DNA from: Kangiellaceae bacterium
Lineage (GTDB): Bacteria > Pseudomonadota > Gammaproteobacteria > Enterobacterales > Kangiellaceae
NCBI GenBank assembly: GCA_030590405.1
Contig: JAUUYO010000134.1
Span: forward strand, 1-9,634
Reading direction: 5' to 3'
Length of the DNA: 9,634 nt
The notes beneath the pieces were generated by a model, which did no database searches, was not told the DNA's origin, and saw only the letters and a list, made by a program, of their open reading frames with translations. This document shows, in pieces, positions 1 through 5,679 of the stretch. The translations under genes and the position numbers were made by a program. Every line of letters starts with the position of its first letter. Position 1 is the stretch's first letter.

Positions 1-584
1 AATATCCAGAATACCACTGCAGCAATAGCCCCAAAAGAATGCGCCTCTTCTAATACATTGGCATTAATCAACTCTTCCGTCGCCGAATTAATTTGCCAAA
101 TACTTTCAATGATCAATTTTGCTGTGGTAATAAAAATAATCGCAAAATTAAGTAATTTTGCTTTATTCCAGGAGAGCAGGGCGCCGCCAATTAAATAGCC
201 GTGCAAAGCGCCTGACAAACCAACATACCAGTTTATATCCATCCAAAGGTGTAGCATCACCACATTAGAAATCATGCAAAATAGTAGCAGGTTGGCTCTA
301 TTTTTTTGCGATAAAACCGGTTGATAAAACAGATCCATTAACCATAATCCAGCGATATTCAACACCCAATGATTCCAATTGCTGTGACATAGGTTGGCAG
401 TCAATATTCGCCACCATTGACCGTTTGATACTTCGATGGACTGGTATCTTAACCAATCAGTTGAGTCAGGTTCAAACAACATTACAGCCAGTGAAACCAA
501 GCTTATCAAAATGGCAAAACTGTAGTGTTTGGGATTTTCCACAATATCGTAAATGGGTAATTGTTTTATTTGGTTAAGTAGCAT
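1..584 (-). CDS. Rhombosortase-type rhomboid intramembrane serine protease, 3' part cut off by window edge
   Basis: Partial gene: 194 codons are visible and the C-terminal end lies beyond base 1. The ATG at 584-582 is the first possible start because an in-frame TGA (596-594) lies four codons upstream; no strong Shine-Dalgarno is seen. The protein is very hydrophobic, with membrane stretches near residues 22-38, 72-90, 96-114 and 120-138. Rhomboid hallmarks are visible: QWWRILTANLCH at 56-67 followed by NWNHWVLN, then VGLSGALHG at 121-129 with the presumed nucleophile Ser124, and EEAHSFGAIAA at 179-189 with the presumed catalytic His182. The WWR..T.N..H and GLSG.LHG pattern fits the rhombosortase branch (RrtA-like). 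That branch is known to cleave GlyGly-CTERM tails of type II-secreted surface proteins. Inference: an inner-membrane enzyme acting on such substrates encoded elsewhere. A generic rhomboid is the alternative. Confidence 0.82.
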   Translation of the reverse strand, partial: MLLNQIKQLPIYDIVENPKHYSFAILISLVSLAVMLFEPDSTDWLRYQSIEVSNGQWWRILTANLCHSNWNHWVLNIAGLWLMDLFYQPVLSQKNRANLLLFCMISNVVMLHLWMDINWYVGLSGALHGYLIGGALLSWNKAKLLNFAIIFITTAKLIIESIWQINSATEELINANVLEEAHSFGAIAAVVFWI

Positions 585-620
585 TTTTATCGTTCAGTTG
601 AAGTGAATACCTGCGGAAGG

Positions 621-626
621 ATTATA
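621..626 (-). promoter_or_regulatory. Possible -10 element for the rhombosortase gene
   Basis: On the minus strand these bases read TATAAT, a perfect -10 hexamer, about 37 bases before the ATG at 584. No good -35 hexamer is found at 15-18 bp spacing (candidates such as TCTTTA are poor) and there is no extended TG motif. The assignment therefore rests on the -10 and its position alone. Confidence 0.3.
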
Positions 627-691
627 GCGATAACTCAAATGCTAAAGATAGCAAGAGAGGTGTTTGGGCTATAAAAAAGTACCAGATATAA

Positions 692-729
692 AAAAGCCCC
701 AATTTGGCATTACCAACAATGGGGCTTTT
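692..729 (-). terminator. Rho-independent terminator after tRNA-Asn, possibly bidirectional
   Basis: AAAAGCCCCA (692-701) pairs perfectly with TGGGGCTTTT (720-729). An inner TTGG/CCAA stem (704-707 with 713-716) closes a five-base loop. Read on the minus strand, the hairpin lies about 70 bases beyond the tRNA-Asn 3' end and runs into a T-tract, as expected for terminating the tRNA transcript. The A-tract on one arm and T-tract on the other would let it work in both directions. Confidence 0.8.
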
Positions 730-798
730 CAACTTTTCTATTGGCTGGATTCCCAAGCCTGTGTTGCTAATCAAAATCTAACTTGCGAACACTTAATT

Positions 799-875
799 TG
801 GCTCCCCCTCCCCGACTCGAACGGGGGACCTGCGGATTAACAGTCCGTCGCTCTAACCAACTGAGCTAAGGGGGA
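799..875 (-). tRNA. tRNA-Asn (anticodon GUU)
   Basis: The minus strand folds into a complete cloverleaf of 77 nt with encoded CCA (801-799). The acceptor stem is TCCCCCT/AGGGGGA, with discriminator G73. The D arm is GCTC...GAGC, with GG and an extra D-loop base. The anticodon loop is CTGTTAA, with GTT at 841-839, which decodes AAC/AAU. The T arm is CCCCG-TTCGAGT-CGGGG. All stems pair except position 27-43 at the top of the anticodon stem, which is A-C; relatives I remember have A-U or G-U here. The gene stands alone, with its own promoter and terminator. Confidence 0.97.
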
Positions 876-902
876 ATCATACCCTCTGTAGGAGGGAGCG
901 CC

Positions 903-931
903 ATAATAGTGGATGATTATGAGTCGGTCAA
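903..931 (-). promoter_or_regulatory. Sigma70 promoter of tRNA-Asn
   Basis: On the minus strand, TTGACC (931-926) and TATTAT (908-903) are separated by exactly 17 bp. A start near 896 would give a leader of about 20 nt before the mature tRNA 5' end. The sequence just after the -10, GGCGCTCCC, is GC-rich. Such a discriminator is typical of stable-RNA promoters that respond to the stringent response; that regulation is inferred, not shown. Confidence 0.75.
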
Positions 932-1030
932 CCGTCAATCTCCATTTTTTTTAACTTTTTTTCATTCTTTTAGCTGATAACTAAATAAGAGTGATATTTT
1001 GATTGAAAATTAAACAATTTAGCTTTAATC

Positions 1031-1221
1031 CAGGCCACCGCCTTAGGCGGTGGATATACAAGACTGATTATTGTGATTTACAATGATGCAGTCAGCTAAC
1101 CACCATACTCAAAATTGAGGTGATATGGAGTCTCTACCTGTATCGACAAGGTTACTTCAAGCAAAGGTGGTACTGAAATAATCGGAGTACAACCCTCTTG
1201 CTCCGTCCGGATAAACCAATG
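1031..1221 (+). mobile_element. Possible decayed IS200/IS605-family (TnpB-type) remnant with end-like hairpin
   Basis: CCACCGCC (1035-1042) and GGCGGTGG (1046-1053) form a perfect 8-bp stem around a TTA loop. Subterminal hairpins of this kind mark the ends of IS200/IS605 elements. Downstream, a frame that opens after an in-frame TGA and ends at a TGA (1220-1222) reads GGTEIIGVQPSCSVRINQ near its end. From memory this resembles the variable tails of OrfB/TnpB transposases; I could not verify it. No tnpA, no TnpB catalytic region and no second end hairpin are visible. If real, this is an internally deleted or MITE-like remnant. A plain intergenic hairpin is the alternative. Confidence 0.28.
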
Positions 1222-1273
1222 AAGGGTATTTTAGGGCCTATAAAACAGATGGTTAGAAAAAGGCATACTGAGA

Positions 1274-1302
1274 TTGACAAGTCAGTAGTATTGATGATTA
1301 AT
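1274..1302 (+). promoter_or_regulatory. Candidate sigma70 promoter for uvrB
   Basis: A perfect -35 TTGACA (1274-1279) is followed after exactly 17 bp by ATTAAT (1297-1302), a 4/6 match to the -10. Transcription would start near 1309, about 60 bases before uvrB. A second, perfect TATAAT lies at 1330-1335, but its best -35 (TTGCTT at 1304-1309) is 20 bp away. A CTG-N9-CAG motif covers that second -10 (see findings). Which element is used cannot be decided by reading. Confidence 0.45.
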
Positions 1303-1371
1303 CTTGCTTCAATTACTAGTAATACTGGGTATAATACAGCTGATATGCAGCAAGAGTAATAGCAATAAGTA

Positions 1372-3375
1372 ATGAATCAAACCTTTAAACTCCATTCTCC
1401 ATTTAAGCCTGCCGGTGACCAGCCTAAAGCGATTGAAAAGCTAATGGAAGGTCTTGACGATGGTCTTAGCCATCAAACCTTGCTGGGGGTCACAGGTTCC
1501 GGTAAAACATTCACGGTCGCCAATGTCATTCAAAATACTGGCCGCCCAACGATTATTCTAGCGCCTAATAAAACCCTGGCTGCTCAGCTTTATGGCGAAA
1601 TGAAAGACTTTTTCCCTGATAACTCAGTAGAGTTTTTCGTTTCTTATTATGATTATTATCAACCGGAAGCCTATGTGGCCAGTAGTGATACTTTTATTGA
1701 AAAAGATGCATCCATCAATGACCATATTGAGCAAATGCGATTATCTGCAACCAGAGCCTTGTTAGAAAGGCGGGATGCGATCATCGTTGCTTCGGTTTCT
1801 GCGATTTATGGTTTAGGCGACCCAAAGCAATTTCACAGTATGGTCATGCATTTAAAGCCGGGCGATGAAATCAAACAACGGGAAATATTAACTAAATTAG
1901 CCGAATTGCAATTTACCCGTAACGATGTTGATTTACAACGAGGCACTTATCGGGTCAGGGGCGATGTGATTGATATTTTTCCTGCTGAATCAGAAAGGTA
2001 TGCGATCAGGGTCGAATTGTTTGATGATGAAGTGGATAATTTACGCTCATTTGACCCTTTGACCGGCGAGGTTTATAAAAAACTCCCCAGAGTGACAATT
2101 TACCCAAAGTCTCATTATGTAACTGCCAGACAAACAATCCTGGACTCAATTGAAAAAATCAAGCTGGAGTTAGTTGATCGCCTGGCGCAATTTAAACAAA
2201 TGAATAAGCTGGTCGAATATCAACGATTAGAGCAACGGATTAAATTTGATATCGAAATGATGCAGGAACTGGGATATTGCTCAGGGATCGAAAATTACTC
2301 CCGCTTTATCTCAGGAAGGGAGCAGGGAGAACATCCACCAACCTTGTTTGATTATTTGCCTGATGATGCCTTATTGATTATTGATGAATCGCATGTGATG
2401 GTTTCACAAATAGGTGCGATGTACAAAGGCGATCGCTCGCGCAAAGAAAATCTGGTGGAATACGGATTTCGGTTGCCATCGGCGCTGGATAATCGACCGC
2501 TTCGGTTTGAAGAGTTTGAAAGACTTGCGCCACAAACCATTTTTGTTTCTGCGACCCCTGCTAATTATGAGCTGGAGAATTCAGGTGAAATCGTTGAGCA
2601 GGTTGTCAGACCAACGGGCCTGCTCGACCCGCAAGTCGAAGTGAGGCCAGTTGCCACTCAAGTAGATGATTTGTTGTCCGAAATTCACCTGCGTGTAGCG
2701 GTAAATGAAAGGGTTCTGGTCACCACTTTAACTAAACGAATGGCGGAAGATTTGACCGAATATTTGACCGAACATGGTGCCAGAGTAAGGTATCTTCATT
2801 CGGATATCGATACGGTGGAACGAATGGAAATCATTCAGGACCTGCGTAAAGGGCTGTTTGATGTTCTGGTTGGTATTAACCTGTTAAGAGAAGGTTTGGA
2901 TATGCCGGAGGTTTCGTTGGTAGCGATTTTAGATGCCGATAAGGAAGGTTTTTTACGCTCCGAGAGGTCGCTAATACAAACCATCGGCAGGGCGGCCAGA
3001 AACCTGAAAGGCAGGGCGATTTTATATGCCGATAAAATGACTGGCTCCATGCAAAGAGCCATTAGTGAAACCGACCGACGCCGCGAAATACAACATCAAT
3101 ATAATATTAAACATGGAATTACCCCAAAAGGAGTGACTAAAGCAATATCTGATGTAATGCAAACTGGCGAGAAATTTAGCGTCTCCAACCTCAGCAAGCA
3201 GCGACGAGTCGCAGAACATTCAGCTAAATACCATGTCAAAACGCCCGCGCAGGCTAGCAAAGCGATCAAACAGTTGGAAGGTAAAATGCTCGAAGCAGCC
3301 AAAAATCTGGAGTTTGAAAAAGCCGCCAAAATCAGGGATGAGATCAGTTTATTGCGTGATGCCATCTTTAAATAA
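1372..3375 (+). CDS. uvrB: Excinuclease ABC subunit UvrB
   Basis: UvrB is the damage-verification helicase/ATPase of nucleotide excision repair. It is loaded on DNA by UvrA and then recruits UvrC. The 667-residue product is close to E. coli UvrB (673). Walker A GVTGSGKT is at 39-46 with Lys45. The beta-hairpin that clamps DNA begins at Tyr92-Tyr93 with Tyr95-Tyr96 (YYDYYQPEAYVAS). Walker B DESH starts at Asp338, and helicase motif VI QTIGRAAR is at 536-543. The C-terminal UVR domain that contacts UvrC is at about 631-666. All are intact, so the enzyme should be active. The ATG at 1372 is preceded by three close in-frame stops (TAA, TAG, TAA) and gives the family N-terminus (FKLHSPFKPAGDQP). 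No clear Shine-Dalgarno is visible. It stands alone, with 248 bp to the next gene. Confidence 0.98.
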   Translation: MNQTFKLHSPFKPAGDQPKAIEKLMEGLDDGLSHQTLLGVTGSGKTFTVANVIQNTGRPTIILAPNKTLAAQLYGEMKDFFPDNSVEFFVSYYDYYQPEAYVASSDTFIEKDASINDHIEQMRLSATRALLERRDAIIVASVSAIYGLGDPKQFHSMVMHLKPGDEIKQREILTKLAELQFTRNDVDLQRGTYRVRGDVIDIFPAESERYAIRVELFDDEVDNLRSFDPLTGEVYKKLPRVTIYPKSHYVTARQTILDSIEKIKLELVDRLAQFKQMNKLVEYQRLEQRIKFDIEMMQELGYCSGIENYSRFISGREQGEHPPTLFDYLPDDALLIIDESHVMVSQIGAMYKGDRSRKENLVEYGFRLPSALDNRPLRFEEFERLAPQTIFVSATPANYELENSGEIVEQVVRPTGLLDPQVEVRPVATQVDDLLSEIHLRVAVNERVLVTTLTKRMAEDLTEYLTEHGARVRYLHSDIDTVERMEIIQDLRKGLFDVLVGINLLREGLDMPEVSLVAILDADKEGFLRSERSLIQTIGRAARNLKGRAILYADKMTGSMQRAISETDRRREIQHQYNIKHGITPKGVTKAISDVMQTGEKFSVSNLSKQRRVAEHSAKYHVKTPAQASKAIKQLEGKMLEAAKNLEFEKAAKIRDEISLLRDAIFK

Positions 3376-3385
3376 CCTGAGGTTA
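3373..3385 (+). terminator. Weak hairpin overlapping the uvrB stop codon
   Basis: TAACC (3373-3377) and GGTTA (3381-3385) form a 5-bp stem around TGA, using the stop codon in one arm. No T-tract follows. A second small fold, CAAG-TTTT-CTTG, lies near 3403-3414. Neither is a convincing rho-independent terminator, so uvrB may end by another route or read into the following 248-bp spacer. Confidence 0.2.
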
Positions 3386-3532
3386 AATAGCTATCACGAA
3401 TACAAGTTTTCTTGAAAAACACCCTTCTAATCTAGATTTCAATTTAAATAACACTCGTTACCATTTGATATTATTGTAAAAGAATGATTGAATGGATCAG
3501 TTATGTAATAAAAACAATGATTAGCCTTTATT

Positions 3533-3542
3533 GCTGGCCAGC
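3533..3542. repeat. 10-bp perfect palindrome upstream of the cyclase gene
   Basis: GCTGGCCAGC reads the same on both strands and lies 81 bp before the cyclase ATG. It could be a regulator site or chance. No convincing -35/-10 pair was found in 3376-3623. Confidence 0.3.
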
Positions 3543-3623
3543 TAATTGTGTTAATCTGGCGACTTAAAATAAGGGACTTTGAAATAAAATTAGCGACATT
3601 TTGGGATAAAGAAAACAACAATA

Positions 3624-5405
3624 ATGAGTTACAACAATTTAACCAGTATTAAAAGTAATCAGGTAAAAGCTTCTACTTCCATGGAACCAGCGCCAGTTAC
3701 CGAATCGCACGGCTTGCTTGATCCCGCTATTTGGCCACAATGGAAAGAATCCAATGAAACAAAGGTCGTTATTTTTGAGGAGCAAGAATTCCATAACCTG
3801 GATTTTTCTGGCCTCGACTTTTCCAATGTTCAATTTATAGATTGCCGTTTTCATTATTGTAAGTTTGAAGCGACTAATTTTATATCATCCAATTTAACTG
3901 ATTCAGACTTTATCCACTGTGATTTTAGTCGAGCTAATTTGATTGCCGCCATTCTTGAAAATACCGCATTCAGAAAATGTCAGTTAGATAATGTTAATTT
4001 CTTAACAGCTCAGTTTAAGAAAACCGTCATTGTTAATACGGATTTAAGTCATATCGATTTACAGTCAATTGACTTAAAGGGGATCACGCTGGATGGCTGC
4101 GATTTACGCCAGCAAAATCTGGCAGGCAAAGATTTGAGCAATGCTAGTCTAAAAAGAGTCGATTTACGCGAGGCTAATTTAAGCAAGGCGATCTTCAATC
4201 ACGTCAACTTATCATCAGCATTGCTCGCCTCAACGGTGATTGACAAGTGTCAATTTAGACACGCCAACCTGAGTGATATCAATTTTTCGTCACTCGACCT
4301 TTCTGGCGCAAACTTGGAGTCTGCTAATCTCAGAGGTTGTAATTTGAGTGGGGCCAACTTATCGAATGTTAACCTGTCCAGGGCTAACGTTACCGATACC
4401 ATTCTTTTTAATATCAATAGTATCGGATGGGATATTAGCGGTATACATTGCGAATTTGCCTATTGGGATCAAGGGGCAACTAATAAAACTTACTACACCA
4501 AAAATGAATTTGAAAGGTTATACGCTGAATCTTTAACCATCGATCTAAAATATGATTTTCGCCTTACCGCCAATGAAATAGCAACTTTGCCAATTCTGAT
4601 CGAGCATTTACAAGCTTGCCATTGGGGAGTTGCGCTACGCTTGAAATCAGTTAAAGATGTTGCCGGAGGCGCTTTAGTACGGCTGGTTGTTGAGGATGTT
4701 GGTCATTATTCGGTGAATGAATTAGCCGATTCTCTCAAAGAAGAAGCCAGTCGAATTCAAAATGCCCAGCTTGCGATGCGCGCTGATCGCAATATGCAAA
4801 AAGAATTAAAAGAAGCGGTTGCCGGTATAAAAGATAAATTTTGGCCGAGATTGCTCGAATTAGCCGCCGAGTATGAAGTGGAGAAAGTTCGAAATTTTTG
4901 CGTTCTATTTATTGACTTGAAAGGGTTTACTCAGTGGAGTGATGTGACTATTTCTGAACGAATGTCTTTATTTAGAGGGCTATTAAAACCCATCCTGGCT
5001 AAATGGAATGCCAGTTACCCCAATATGGAAGGTGATTCTTTGAGAGCCTCTTTTCGAAGTGCCAAATCAGCAGTGGAATGTGCCTGGATGACTCGGCATG
5101 TTTTAATGGCGGCAGAGTTTGAGTTACGCATTGGCATCGATTTAGGCGAAGTGACAATCGTGCATAATGAAGTGACTGAACAATCTGACCTTGAAGGAAC
5201 CGCGGTAAGCATGGCTTCCAGATTGGAATCAATGGCAGAACCGGGACAAATTTTTGTTTCAGAAAAAGTTAAGCATTACGTCGAACAGCAAACCAACAAC
5301 TTCCGTTTTGTCCCCAGAAAATCTCAACTTAAGAAAAATATAGGCTCTAAAATGGCTGGTGACTGGTTAGATGTTTATGAAATAGAGAAAATATCGTTAA
5401 AATAG
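3624..5405 (+). CDS. Pentapeptide-repeat protein fused to a class III adenylate/guanylate cyclase domain
   Basis: 593 residues with three parts. Residues 54-263 are pentapeptide repeats: Leu, Phe, Ile or Val occupies every fifth position from 56 to 261 without a break, 42 repeats, predicting a right-handed quadrilateral beta-helix of about ten coils. Residues 290-420 are an unrecognised linker with a helical, charged stretch (about 365-400) leading into the catalytic domain. Residues 422-590 match class III cyclases: FIDLKGFT with metal-ligand Asp431, GDSLRASF with Asp471, RIGIDLGEV, and GTAVSMASRLE with Arg533. The usual transition-state Asn is Ser529, and the base-recognition Lys position (three before the Gly of GD) is Asn467. 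No signal peptide or membrane segment is seen, so it is probably cytosolic. It may make cAMP or cGMP, or be a degenerate sensor. The start has only a weak upstream purine stretch. The gene ends inside an 18-bp repeat array. Confidence 0.88.
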   Translation: MSYNNLTSIKSNQVKASTSMEPAPVTESHGLLDPAIWPQWKESNETKVVIFEEQEFHNLDFSGLDFSNVQFIDCRFHYCKFEATNFISSNLTDSDFIHCDFSRANLIAAILENTAFRKCQLDNVNFLTAQFKKTVIVNTDLSHIDLQSIDLKGITLDGCDLRQQNLAGKDLSNASLKRVDLREANLSKAIFNHVNLSSALLASTVIDKCQFRHANLSDINFSSLDLSGANLESANLRGCNLSGANLSNVNLSRANVTDTILFNINSIGWDISGIHCEFAYWDQGATNKTYYTKNEFERLYAESLTIDLKYDFRLTANEIATLPILIEHLQACHWGVALRLKSVKDVAGGALVRLVVEDVGHYSVNELADSLKEEASRIQNAQLAMRADRNMQKELKEAVAGIKDKFWPRLLELAAEYEVEKVRNFCVLFIDLKGFTQWSDVTISERMSLFRGLLKPILAKWNASYPNMEGDSLRASFRSAKSAVECAWMTRHVLMAAEFELRIGIDLGEVTIVHNEVTEQSDLEGTAVSMASRLESMAEPGQIFVSEKVKHYVEQQTNNFRFVPRKSQLKKNIGSKMAGDWLDVYEIEKISLK

Positions 5406-5477
5406 AAAATATCGTTAAAATAGAAAATGTCGTTAAAATAGAAAATGTCGTTAAAATAGAAAATGTCGTTAAAATAA
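5388..5477 (+). repeat. Five tandem copies of an 18-bp unit, each carrying a stop codon
   Basis: The unit is AAAATATCGTTAAAATAG. Copies 1 and 2 (5388-5423) are identical; copies 3-5 carry ATGTCG instead of ATATCG, and copy 5 ends TAA rather than TAG. Because 18 is a multiple of three, every copy stays in the cyclase frame and reads K-(I/M)-S-L-K-stop. Copy 1 supplies the true C-terminus and stop; copies 2-5 are untranslated unless the stop is read through. The pattern suggests duplication of the gene's own 3' end by replication slippage, with the A-to-G change arising before the last duplications. Confidence 0.97.
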
Positions 5478-5598
5478 TAACCTGACATTCGAACAGGGTC
5501 GCAGAGAAAAATTGGTAAATTGCTAAGAATTTGACTAAATTTAAATCAGATAGCCTTAACTTGTAAATAACTTCAATAAGTCGATTAGATTTTTCGTA

Positions 5599-5610
5599 TG
5601 GCAATTGCCA
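5599..5610. repeat. 12-bp perfect palindrome upstream of the HD-GYP gene
   Basis: TGGCAATTGCCA is a perfect palindrome 69 bp before the preferred HD-GYP ATG. It is the only strong symmetric site in the 203 bp between the tandem repeat and that start, so it is a candidate operator. A TTGACT near 5529-5534 could be a -35, but no matching -10 is found. Confidence 0.35.
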
Positions 5611-5679
5611 AGGGTCAATCAAGATAAGTAGTTGTTTACCTCAAATGATTTGAATCAAACTCTGTTCGGAATTATTATT

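Larger units (their letters stand above)
876..1371. other. 495-bp region without a convincing protein gene, between tRNA-Asn and uvrB
   Basis: From left to right it holds the tRNA-Asn promoter, T-rich runs (about 943-974), a strong short hairpin at 1035-1053 with a possible mobile-element remnant to about 1221, and promoter elements for uvrB (1274-1335). A 12-bp perfect palindrome, ATTACTAGTAAT, lies at 1312-1323 between the two uvrB promoter candidates. A 46-codon open frame (1219-1359, +) starts with an ATGA overlap on the preceding TnpB-like frame, but it has no recognisable product and overlaps the promoter signals, so it is not called as a gene. Confidence 0.7.

Noticed and set aside
1219..1359. 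46-codon open frame just before uvrB
   Set aside because: It overlaps both promoter candidates, has only a weak GGA upstream, and has no recognisable product; chance length in AT-rich DNA.
5388..5477. CRISPR-like array
   Set aside because: The 18-bp units are directly abutting with no spacers, and no cas genes are present.
5347..5622. Minus-strand 91-codon frame with repeated ILTTFS units
   Set aside because: The repeats are just the reverse reading of the 18-bp tandem array, and the frame overlaps the cyclase 3' end.
5632..5679. TTG start for the HD-GYP gene, adding 16 residues
   Set aside because: It is only the first start-like codon after a TAG. It has no Shine-Dalgarno, and the DUF3391 domain begins naturally at ATG 5680 with CGGA upstream.
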